This document shows, piece by piece, positions 48,937 to 59,700 of a DNA stretch of 64,000 bases. Source of the DNA: Bordetella parapertussis (lineage in GTDB: Bacteria; Pseudomonadota; Gammaproteobacteria; Burkholderiales; Burkholderiaceae_C); the NCBI GenBank assembly GCA_945878355.1, contig CAMCTC010000007.1, positions 1 to 64,000 of the forward strand. Direction: 5' to 3'. Below the pieces are notes generated by a model. That model worked only from the letters and a program-made list of their open reading frames with translations, had not been told where the DNA came from and ran no database searches. How positions within the stretch are numbered: position 1 is the stretch's first letter; every line of letters starts with the position of its first letter. A program made the position numbers and the translations under genes.

Positions 48937-50676
48937 TCAACACGCTTTGGCCGCAGGCGTCACGCCGCTCGGCCCACCGCTGCAGTACAGCGCTACCGGA
49001 GCCTGCCCAGCCACCCAGCGCGACCACATCGCCTCCAAGGCCTGCTCGAACCCATGCGCCACCTGTTGCTCGCGCAGCAAGGGCAGCGCAGCGATGCGGC
49101 CGCGCATGCCAGCTCTCAACGCGGCCAGTTCGTCGATGCGTGTCGACCAATGCTGGGCCATCTCGACCAACTGCTGCGTGCTGTCGGCGATGAAGCCTGA
49201 CAAACCGGTGTGGTGCAACACCGCTGCGCTCTGGCGCCCGGGCATCGTGGCGCCAGCCAGTGTCAGCACCGGCACACCCATCCACAAGGCGATCGCGGTG
49301 GTCGTGCCACCTGAGAAAGTGCAAGCGTCGAGCACCAGGTCCACCTCGTGGTGCAGCGCCAGAAAATCGGCCAACGGCAAGCGCGGCCTGAAACTGAGCC
49401 GGGCCGGATCGACGCCGCCAGCGGCGATCCGGGTGCGAATCGAGCTGGCCAACGCCGCGTCGTCGCAATGCCCGATCACCAAGGTCGACTCCGGCACCGC
49501 ACGCAACACATCGGCCCACAGCCGCAAGGTGTTGTCGCCCAGCTTGGCCACTCGATGGAAACTACCGAACACCAGCCGCCCGCTGACCAAAGCAGGCAAT
49601 GGCTTGACCGCAGGCGCTTCGATCGGCGGCTCGAAAGTGACTGCTGCGGGCAGACGAACCAATTTCTCGACAAACTGCTCGTCGCAAGCCCCGGACGGCG
49701 CCATCACCTCGTCGGTGAGGAAGTAGTCCATCGCCGAAAGCCCGGTGGTGCAGGGGTAACCGATCCAGCTGGCCTGGATCGGTGCAGCGCGGCGTGCGAA
49801 CACACCCAGCCGATTGCCAGCGGTGTGTCCCGACAAGTCGATCAACAGGTCGATGGCATCGGCACGGATGCGCTCGGTCAGCGCCTCGTCGCTCAGGCCG
49901 TGCACATCGGTCCAACGCTGGCACAGCGGGCGCAGAGACTGCGTGACCGCATCGGCAGGCATCGCGTCGTTGGCGTAGACATGGATCTCAAAGCGCCAGC
50001 GGTCGAGGTGTCGCCAGACTGGGTTGATGAAATAGGCCAGCGCGTGGTCGCGCAGGTCAGCCGACACGAAGCCTATGCGCAAGCGCGCCTTGCCGGGCTC
50101 GCGCAGTGCCGCGAAAGTCGGCGCTTCGGCCTCATGCTCGAAGGCCAAGCCTTGCTCGCGGTGTCGCGCATAGAGCGCGTCGGCCGACAGCTCTTCAAGG
50201 TGGGTCAGCGAAAACAGCAGGTTGCTGCGGGCGCTGACCAGCGCCTGGTCGAGTTCGATCGCTCGTCGAAAACAGCCTCCCGCCGCCTCGAGCTGGCCTG
50301 ATCGCTTGAGCGCAGCCCCCAGGTTGTTGTGGTGCGACGCGACATCGGGCTCGAGCTCGATGGCCCGGCGCAACGCCGGCTCGGCGTCGCGCGGACGGCG
50401 CAGCATCAGCCACATCTGGCCCACCTCGCCAAGGGTCTGGCCATCGGGACTGCAGTCCACCGTGCGCTGCAAGCGCTCGATCGCCAGGTCCGGTCGACCG
50501 CCCAGCAGCGCCAGCCTGGCGAGTTCGAACCAGACCTGTCCCTGGCGCGGATCGCGCGCCAGCAACTGCCGGCCCAGCGCCTCGGCATCGGCAAAGCGGC
50601 TCGCGGCTGACAGGGCTCGCAACTGCGCCAACGGGGCATCGGCCCAACCCTGCGGCAAAGGCATCAAATCAGACAT
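48937..50676 (-). CDS. TPR-containing O-GlcNAc transferase-like glycosyltransferase (GT41, SPINDLY type)
   Basis: This is a 579-residue soluble enzyme. Residues about 20-170 are TPR-like helices (ADAEALGRQLLARDPRQGQV, ASHHNNLGAALKRSGQLEAA). The GT41 catalytic half begins RIGFVSADLRDHALAYF and contains IDLLIDLSGHTAGNRLGVFA, PIQASWIGYPCTTGLSAMDY, RLVFGSFHRVAKLGDNTLRL and VDLVLDACTFSGGTTTAIAL, where UDP-sugar is bound. Bacterial GT41 enzymes include HMW1C, which glycosylates an adhesin encoded next to it, and SPY/OGT-like enzymes. Here it lies between two giant Ser/Thr-rich proteins and next to sugar-modifying genes, so adhesin glycosylation is the natural inference. Cytoplasmic action before export would be expected. 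Confidence 0.9.
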   Translation of the reverse strand: MSDLMPLPQGWADAPLAQLRALSAASRFADAEALGRQLLARDPRQGQVWFELARLALLGGRPDLAIERLQRTVDCSPDGQTLGEVGQMWLMLRRPRDAEPALRRAIELEPDVASHHNNLGAALKRSGQLEAAGGCFRRAIELDQALVSARSNLLFSLTHLEELSADALYARHREQGLAFEHEAEAPTFAALREPGKARLRIGFVSADLRDHALAYFINPVWRHLDRWRFEIHVYANDAMPADAVTQSLRPLCQRWTDVHGLSDEALTERIRADAIDLLIDLSGHTAGNRLGVFARRAAPIQASWIGYPCTTGLSAMDYFLTDEVMAPSGACDEQFVEKLVRLPAAVTFEPPIEAPAVKPLPALVSGRLVFGSFHRVAKLGDNTLRLWADVLRAVPESTLVIGHCDDAALASSIRTRIAAGGVDPARLSFRPRLPLADFLALHHEVDLVLDACTFSGGTTTAIALWMGVPVLTLAGATMPGRQSAAVLHHTGLSGFIADSTQQLVEMAQHWSTRIDELAALRAGMRGRIAALPLLREQQVAHGFEQALEAMWSRWVAGQAPVALYCSGGPSGVTPAAKAC

Positions 50677-50757
50677 GAGATTGGCAAAACCCTGATGAAA
50701 TCAAGCACAAAGATAACAAAGTCGGCCAGCGCGATATCGGCCTGGCGAGCGAGGCCA

Positions 50758-53700
50758 TCAAATCACCAGACTCTCCTCCCAGTAATCAAAGCTGTCAGCA
50801 CCAACGGGCTGCAGACCCGAGCTGCACGGCTGCAGCGCCTTGGCGCCGAGCAAGTAAGCCTTGGCCAATCGGTCAGCGAGACCGTAGGACTGGGGCAACA
50901 GCATGTCCGAAGCGCTGAGCGAAATGCCCGAGACAGTCATCGCCGCGTCATAGCCCAGATGGTCGAGATAGTCAGCCGTATTGCCGTGCACAGGCACCGC
51001 AGCAGACAGCACCGATTGCGAGAATTTTGCCGCCCCCAGCAGGCCAGCGCCACGCTGCAAGGCCGACAACCAGGTGGCGAACTCACTCGCATTCGAAGTC
51101 ATTTGCTGGATCGCGGTGGGCGTCGAGGTTTCGCGCAGCGCTGGACCTTTGACGACGAGTTCCTGGCGCACCGTCGAGCCGTCGACCATGTTGAACACCG
51201 AAGATCCATCTGCGCCGCCGTCGCGCATCACCACGCCATGGCCCGCATCCACGTTCACACGCTGGGCATCCACCTCAATCACTGCGGCCTGCGAACCCGC
51301 CTGGTGGAGCGGGCCATCGCCGCGCATCACCACCGCGCCAGCATAGATGTTGACGCTGCTGTCGAGGTCGGCATCGCTGATAACACCCGACTGGCTGCTG
51401 AGTGTGACCGTGCCGCTGCGGTCGCTTGCGCGCAGGTCCAGCGTAGTCACCGCAACATTGCCACGGGCCTGCAGTGTCAGATCGACTCCCGGCGCCCTCA
51501 GCCCGGACCCGGCATTCATCGTGATGCTGCCCGCTGCATCGAGCCCAACAAACGCGCTCTGATGCAGCGTCGAGACCGAGCCGCTGAGCTCGATGTTGCC
51601 GCCGAACACCGCCAGCGAACCCGCGACCACATGCGACAGCGCCGCGCTGTTGAGTGTCACCGGGCCGGCGTTGACCGCAGCGTGGCCATCGGCCGCCACC
51701 GTGCCGATCATCACCTGCGCAAAGCCCTGCAGCTTGTCCAGCAACTCCGGGCTCAGGTTCAACGCGCCCGCCGCATTGCTCGCGCCGACCGAAATCGCAC
51801 CGCCCTGGGTCGCAGTCGTCAAGCTGGCGTTGGCAGCGCCAGACCCCTGCACCACGCCCAGCAACTGCAGCGCGTTGGCCGAGATCACCAGGTCGCCATC
51901 CTGGCCCAAGGTCACCCCGTGCAACACCACCTGCGACGCGCCCACGATGTGCAGCGTCCCGCCGTCGAGCAGCACCAGATCGTCAAAGCTGACCTTGCCG
52001 CTGGCCTGGACGTACAGCTCACCCGCCACATGCACCGACTGCTGGAAGCTGACGTTGAGCGCATCCTCGATGTGCAAGCTGCTCAGCGCCGCGATGGCGC
52101 CGATCGCCCCGTCGAACTCCACGTTGCCGCCATTGCCGTCGATCACCAACGCGTCAACGGCCAGCGCCGTGCCCGTCTGCGCATTGACTGCCCGACGCAA
52201 CACGATGTCGCCGCCGGCAGCGCCCTTCTGGTTCGCCACGATGCGCAGCGTGCCGTCGATCTTGAGCGCGTCGTCGACATTCACCCCGGCGTCCACCAGC
52301 AAGCGGGCGTTGGTGGCATGGGTCGTGCTGCCCGAACCCAGGATCGTCAACGAGGCCGCGCTGAGCTCGCCTTGCAAGACGATCGCGCTGCCCGCACCAC
52401 GGGCGTCGAGCAGCACCGGGTCGGCAAAGCGCACCGGCTGCTCGTCGGCCACGATGAAGATCCCCTGGTCGGGCGCCAGGCCACTGCCAAAGACGATGGT
52501 CTTGAAACCCGGCATCAGCTTGACCAGATCGCTCTGCCCGAGGAACATCGAATCAGGGTAGACCGTCGGCAGAGACTCGTCGCCGATCGCAATGTCACGC
52601 GTCGGATCGAAGGGCCGGAAACTCAGCGTCGCACCCACACTGCTGACCGGCGCGTTGATGTTGATCGTGTTGCCGATCAGGTTCAAGTCCTTGCCCTGGG
52701 CGTCCAGCGGCTGCATGATGTCCGTGCCGCCGGTCTCCGACGACAGTCCGGTCTGGCCCTGGGTATAGACCTTGTCGACCTTGATGTCACCCAGCGCATG
52801 CACCGTGATCTGGCCGCTGCCCGATGCAATGCCAGCGCCTCCGCCGGTCGAGACAACCGAACTGCTGGCACCGCCCACATCGATCGAGACCTCGCCGCTG
52901 CCGTCAGCACGCACCGCCAGACCATCGCCGTTGCCGCCATCGGTCAGCGTGATGCTGCCGTTGACGGTGCGCAGCACGATGTTGCCGTTGCCTGATGTGA
53001 TCAGATCGGACTGAGCCACGCCGACCCGCGAAATACCGGCGCCGCCCACGTCCACGCGCTCCACCGTGACTTGCACCACGCCCAAGGTCAGCGCATCGCT
53101 CTCGAGCAGGTTGATGCCCCCCGAGCCGGCGCGTGCGCTGAGCACGCCGACCGTGGTCTCGATCGCATTGGCGCCCAAGCCCAGCGTCCCGATGCCCAAG
53201 GCTGCAGACAGCTTCAGACCACCTGCCACCACATCGACCTGGCTGTCACCGCCGTCCAGCACCGATCCCGCCGTGGCGCTGAGCTCGACATTGCCGCTGG
53301 TGCTGACACCGCCCAGCGTCACGCTCTGCGCCGCGATGAGCGAGATGTTGCCGCTGCCTGAAGCGATCAGGCTGCGGTCAGCCTGGGTGATGCTGCCCAT
53401 GCCGGCGACGATCTGGACCGTGCCGGTCGCCGCCGCGCGGAGGTCGGCTTGGTCGGCAAAGATCACCGACCGACCGGCGAGCACGCTGAGCGCGCCGCCG
53501 CCGCTGACGATGTCGGCGTTGACCAGGATGTCGGTCGCCGCGTTGATCGTCTGAACCAGCACCCTGCCCGTGCCATCGGCACGGATCGCGACATGGGCCT
53601 CGCCCGCTGTGCCATCGGCCAGCGTGAGCTTGCCATTGGTGGTGCGCAACACGATGCTGCCGTTGCCCGTCGTGATCAGGTCGGACTGTGTCGTGCCTGC

Positions 53701-56700
53701 GCGTTCGCTGGTGCTCGCGTCTGCACTGACCCGCTGCACCGTGACCTGCACGTCGCCCAGCGTCAGCGCATCGCTCTCAAGCAGATTGATGCCGCCAGAT
53801 CCGGCATGAGCGCTGAGCGTGGCCAGCGTCGTTTCGATCGCGTTGGCACCCACACCGGTTGAGCCAACACCCGAGCCCGCGACCAGCTTCAAGCTACCGG
53901 CCACCACATCGACCAGGCTGTCGCCACCGTCGAGTATCGAACCCGCAGTTGCGGTGATCTCGACCTTGCCGGCCGTGCTCACACCGCCCAGCGTCACGTC
54001 TTGCGCAGCGAGCAGCGCGATGTTGCCGCCGCCCGCGGTGATCAGGCTGTTGTCAGCCTGGACGATGCTGCCGCTGCCCGCGACGACGTCCACCGTCGCG
54101 CCGCTGCCCGCACGCAGGTCAGCCAGCGCAGCGAAGACCACGCTTCGCCCGGCCATAACGCTGACAGCAGCCTTGTCGACAACGATGTCGGCGTTGACGA
54201 GGATGTCGGCCGCTGCGTCGATCGCCTCGATCAACACCTTGCCGCTGCCGTTGGCATTGACGGCCTTGCCGTCGGTGTTGCCGTCATTCAGCGTGATGCT
54301 GCCCTTGCTCGTGCGCAGCACGATGTTGCCGCTGTTGGCAGTCACCAGGTCGAACTGGCTCAGGCCGATCTGCGCGCTGACACCCGCGTCTGCGCCGACC
54401 TTCTGCACCGTGACCTGCACCGCACCCACTGTCAGTGCGTCGCTCTCGAGCAGGTTGATGCCGAGCGCGCCAGCGTTGGCACTGAGCACGCCAACTGCCG
54501 TCTCGATCGCATTGGCGCCCAAGCCCAGCGTCCCGATACCCAAGCCTGCGATCAGCTTCAGACCACCTGCCTGCACATCGACATGGCTGTCGCCACCGTC
54601 CAGCACCGATCCCGCCGTGGCGCTGACCTCGACATTGCCGCTGGTGCTGACACCGCCCAGCGTCACGTTCTCCGCCGCCATGAGCGAGATGTTGCCGCTG
54701 CCCGAGGCGATCAGGCTGCGGTCAGCCTGGGTGATGCTGCCCACGCCGGCGACGATCTGGACCGTGCCGGTCGCCGCCGCGCGGAGGTCGGCTTGGTCGC
54801 CGAAGATCACCGACCGACCGGCCAGCACGCTGAGCGCGCCGCCGCCGCTGACGATATCGGCATTGACCAGGACGTCGGTCGCCGCGTTGATCGCCTGGAC
54901 CAGCACCCTGCCTGTGCCATCGGCGCGGATCGCGACATGGGCCTCACCCGCAGCGCCATCGGCCAGCGAGAGGTTGCCGTTGGTCGTGCGCAGCACGATG
55001 CCACCGTTGGCGGTCGTGATCAGGTCGGACTGGGTCACCCCCGCGCGTTCGCTGGTGGCCGCATCCGCGCTCACCTGCTGCACCGTGACCTGCACATCGC
55101 CCAAGGTCAGCGCATCGCTGTCGAGCAGGTTGATGCCGCCAGATCCGGCACGCGCGCTGATCGTGCCCACCGTCGTTTCGATCGAGTTGCTCCCACCACC
55201 CAGCGAGCCGACACCCGAACCCGCGACCAGCTTCAAGCTGCCAGCCACCACGTCGACCAGGCTGTCGCCGCCGTCGAATACCGAACCCGCAGTCGCGGTG
55301 ATCTCGACCTTGCCAGCCGTGCTCACCCCGCCCAGCGTCACGCTTTGCGCCGCAAGCAGCGCGATGTTGCCGCCGTCTGCGGTGATCAGGCTGTTGTCGG
55401 CCTGGACGATGCTGGCGCTGCCGGCAACGATCTGGATCGTTGCGCCCTTGCCGGCGCGGACGTCGGACGCTGCGCCCAACACCACCCCGCGCCCGGCCAG
55501 CACGCTGACCGCGCCGCTGTCGATGACGATGTCGGCGTTGACCAAGACATCGGTCGCCGCCTGGATCGACTCGATCAGCACCCTGCCCGTGCCGTTGACG
55601 CTGACGGCACTGCCGTCGCTGTTGCCGTCATTCAGCGTGATGCTGCCGTTGCTCGTTCGCAGCACGATGCTGCCACTGTCGGTGGCCACCAGGTCGGACT
55701 GCGCCGCACCGATCAGGTCCACGCCAAGCGCATCCGCACCGACCCGCTGCGCGGTGACCTGCACCGTACCCACAGTCAGCGCGCCGCTGCCCAGCAAGTT
55801 GATGCCGAGCGCGCCAGCACTGGCACTGAGCACCGCCGCCGTCACATCGATAGCCTTGGCGCCCAGGCCCAGCGATCCGATGCCCGATCCGGCCACCAGC
55901 TTCAGGCTGCCGGCCACCAGGTCGACCAGCGTGTCGCCACTCTCGAAGATCGAGCCAGCGGTCGCGTTGACCTCGACACTGCCGCCGCTGCTGACCCGAC
56001 CCAGGGTCAGATCCCAGGCCGCATGCAGCAAGATGTTGCCGCTGCCCGACGTGACGAGGCTGTTGCCGGCCAGCGTCAAGCTGCCCGCCGCAGCATCGAC
56101 GTCGATCGTGCCCATCGCGCCAGTGCGCAGGTCGGCAGCCGAGTTCAGGCGGATTGCACCGCCCGACAACAGGCTCAGCGCACCGTTGCCACTGACGATG
56201 TCAGCGTTGGCGACGATGTCATTGCCCACGCCCAAGGTCTGAACCAGCACCTTGCCTGCACCATCGGCGCCTATGGCCGTGCCCGCCACACCCGCCGTGC
56301 CGTCATCCAGCGTGATGGCACCACGGGTCGTGCGCAGCACGACGCTGCCGTTGCCGGTCGTCAACAGGTCCGACCGGTTCGCGCCGATGAGTTCGCTGGT
56401 GCTCGCATCGGCGCCAACTCTTTGCACCGTGACCTGCACATCACCCACGGTCAGCGCATCGGCCTCAAGCAAGTTGATACCCCCCGAGCCGGCGCGAGCG
56501 CTGACCACGGACACCGTGGTCTTGAGCGCCGTCGCGCCCGACCCCAGCGCGCCCACGCTGTTGCCGGCCACCAGACTCAGACCTGCGGCGACCACCTCCG
56601 AATCCTCCTCGCCACGGCCCAGGATAGCGCCTGCGGTCGCGCTGACCTCGACCCGGCCCGGCGTCTTGACAACACCGAGCACCACGTCCTGACCAGCCAG

Positions 56701-59700
56701 CAGGCGCACATTACCGACCGCGTCGATCAGGCTGGTCTTGCTCATCATGATCGACGCGCTCGCGCCGGCTTCGATATCGACCGAGCCCAGCGTCCTCAGT
56801 TCGGCGGCTGCGCCCAGCGCGAGCTGGCCGCTGGCCAGCAGCGTCAGGTGACCGGTGCTGCTGCGAACGACAGCATTCAAGCCCAGGCTGCCCGCCGTGC
56901 TTTGCAGCAGCAGGTTGCCGCCACCTTGCGCACTCACCGCCCGGTCCACCGTCAGCGCAGCGCTGGCCCTCAACACCACCGAACCGTCGCCGCCCAAGCT
57001 GGCAACACCGACCTGCGCCGCACTCACCGGTCCTGCTTGCGCAACGCCACTGGCATCGACCCGGTTCACCGCCAGCGCGGCGCTGCTGCCCACCGTCACC
57101 GTGTTGGCCTCGCTGACGAACACGCCACCCAGGGCCGCACTCGCACTGATCAAGTCGACATCGGTCTCGATATGGTTGACGCCTGTGCCGATCGAGCTGC
57201 CCGCATCGAGCCTCAGCTCACGCGCATAGACATCGACCGCGCTGTCTGCAACCGCCGCCGGGTTGTCGACGATGGCCGCGCCGGCCAGCAAGCTGACCGA
57301 GCCCCAGAGGCCGGCGCTGCTGCGAGCATCGATCTGACCCAGCGTCAGCGTCGTGCGGGCGTCGTAGTGGATGTTGCCGCCTGCCGAGCGCGTGATCGCG
57401 CCATCGGCCATCGTGATCGATCCGGTCTGCGCCTGCAGGTCTATCGTCCCCGCGCCTGCGGTCACGATGCTGCCTGTTGCCGACTGCGTGATGCTGCTAC
57501 TGGCCAGCAGCGTGACCGAGCCGGTGTCCGCATCCAGCGATGCGTTCAGCGCCAGACTGCCCGCCTCCACCTCCACGCGCAGTGAACCACCGCCCACCGC
57601 TGCGATCGCCGTTGCCGCACTGGCCGTGCCGCCGTTGACCGTCAGGTCGCCTGCCAGCACCGTCAGCACCAGCGCGCCACCAGCGTTGGTGCGCAAGTCT
57701 TCGCCACCGGCCGTCAACGTGGTCGCCGTCCCGTCGACACCCACGCGTTGCAGCGTCGCGCTCACCGCGTCGACCGTCAAAGCGCCGGCCGAGCTGACGA
57801 AAGCACCTCCGGCGCTCAGCGCCAAGGTGTTCACCGCCAGGTCGAGCTTGTCGCTGGCGCTGCCGATCGCGCCGCCCGCCTGCATAAACAGTTTGCCGGC
57901 AAGCACATCGATGCTGGCATCAGCGTCGACGATGCCGCCCGATGCCACCAGCACCACGGCGCCGGTCGGGTTGCCGATCAAGCGGCCCAATGACAGGTCA
58001 CCGCCCAAGGCCTGGATTCGGATGTCACGGCCCGCAGTGATCAAGGTCTCGTCAGCGCCGATGCTCATCGTCACCGCAGTGCCCGCTTGCAGGTCCACGG
58101 TGCCAGCGGTCGTGATGTCGCCGGCCGACGCCATGACCAGACTCGCGCCGGCGATCACGGTCACATGGCCTGCCGAGGCCCCGGTGCTCAGCGCCTGGTT
58201 CACCAGCACCGACCCGGCCGTGCTCTGCAGCAGCAGGTTGGCGCCGGCCGAGACCGACTGGTCCACCGTCAAGCTGCCGCTGGCCATCAACACCACCGCA
58301 GCGCCTTGCGCGACCACGCCGGACTGCGGGCCTTCGGACGGGCCACTGAGCGCCATGCCGTTGGCATCCACCCGGTTCACGCCGATCGCATCGCTGCGGC
58401 CCACCGTCAACTGATTGGTATCGCTGATGAAGACACCACCGCCAGAAGCGCTGGCGCTGACAACGCCGACATCGGTCTCGAGGTGGTTGGCGCCGCTGCC
58501 GATCGCGGTGCCGGCAGCGAGCCTGAGCTGGTTCGCGTACACGTCCACGATGCTGTCGTCCACTGCCACCGTGTTGTCGACAATGGCCGCGCCGGCCACC
58601 AGGCTGACCGAGCCCCAGTTGCCGCTGCTGCTGCGGGCGTCGATCTGGCCCAGCGTCAGCGTCGTGTGCGCGTCGTAGCGGATGTTGCCGCCAACCGTCT
58701 GCGCCACCGCGCCGTCGGCCATCGTGATCGACCCGGTCAGTGCCTGCACGTCTAGCGTTCCGGTGCCCGCAGTCGCGACGTCGCCAGTCGCGGACTGGGT
58801 GATGTTGGCCTTGGCCAGCAAACTCACCGAACCGGTGCCCGCGTCGAGCGAAGAGTTCAACGCCAGGCTGCCCGCCTGAACGTCGAGCAGCACCGAGCCG
58901 CTGCCGCCAGCAACCATGCCCGCGTTGGGGCTCGCCGTGCCGCCGTTGACCGTCAGGTCGCCGGTCAGCACCGTCAGCACCAGCGGTCCGCCAGCAGTCG
59001 AGCGCAGGTCTTCGCCACCCGCCGTCACCGGCGTCGCCACGCCGTCAACGCCCACACGTTGAAGCGTCGCGACCACCGCGTCCACCGCCAGCCCATGGGC
59101 CGAGGTGATGAAGCCACCGCCCGCGCCGGCGCTCAGTGCCAGCGTGTCCACCGAGACCTCGACCTTGTCGCTGCTGCTGCCGACTGCGCCGCCGGCCTGC
59201 AAGTACAGCTTGCCGGCGCTGACATCGCTGCCAGCGTCACCGTCGATGATGTTGCCCGATGCGGTCAACACCACGTTGCCGGTCGCGCCGCTGACCAACT
59301 GCCCCAGCGCCAAGTCGCCGCCCAGCGCTTGAACCCGGATGTCGCGACCCGCATTGATCACTGCCTCGTCGGTGCCCAGGGTCATCGTCACCGCTGCGCC
59401 GGCTTGCAGGTCCACCGTCCCGCCGGTCGTGATGTCGCCCGCAGCGGCCAGCCTCAGGTCCGAAGCTGCGACCAGCGTCACGTTGCCACTGGCGGGCGTT
59501 GCCGCCGTGCTCAAGGCCTGGTTCAGCTGGATGCTGCCAAATGTGGACTGCAGCAACAGGTTGCCGCTGCCGCTGGCCTTGACAGCCAGATCGACCGTCA
59601 GCGTGCCACCGGCCACCAGCACCACCGAGCCATTGCCCGCCTGAGACACCACGCCCACCTGCGCCACGTCGCTCGGGCCCGTCGTCGCCAGGCCACCCTG

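Noticed and set aside
53062..56433. Regularly spaced repeats as a CRISPR array
   Set aside because: Units are about 670 bases, coding throughout, with no short repeat/unique spacer pattern.
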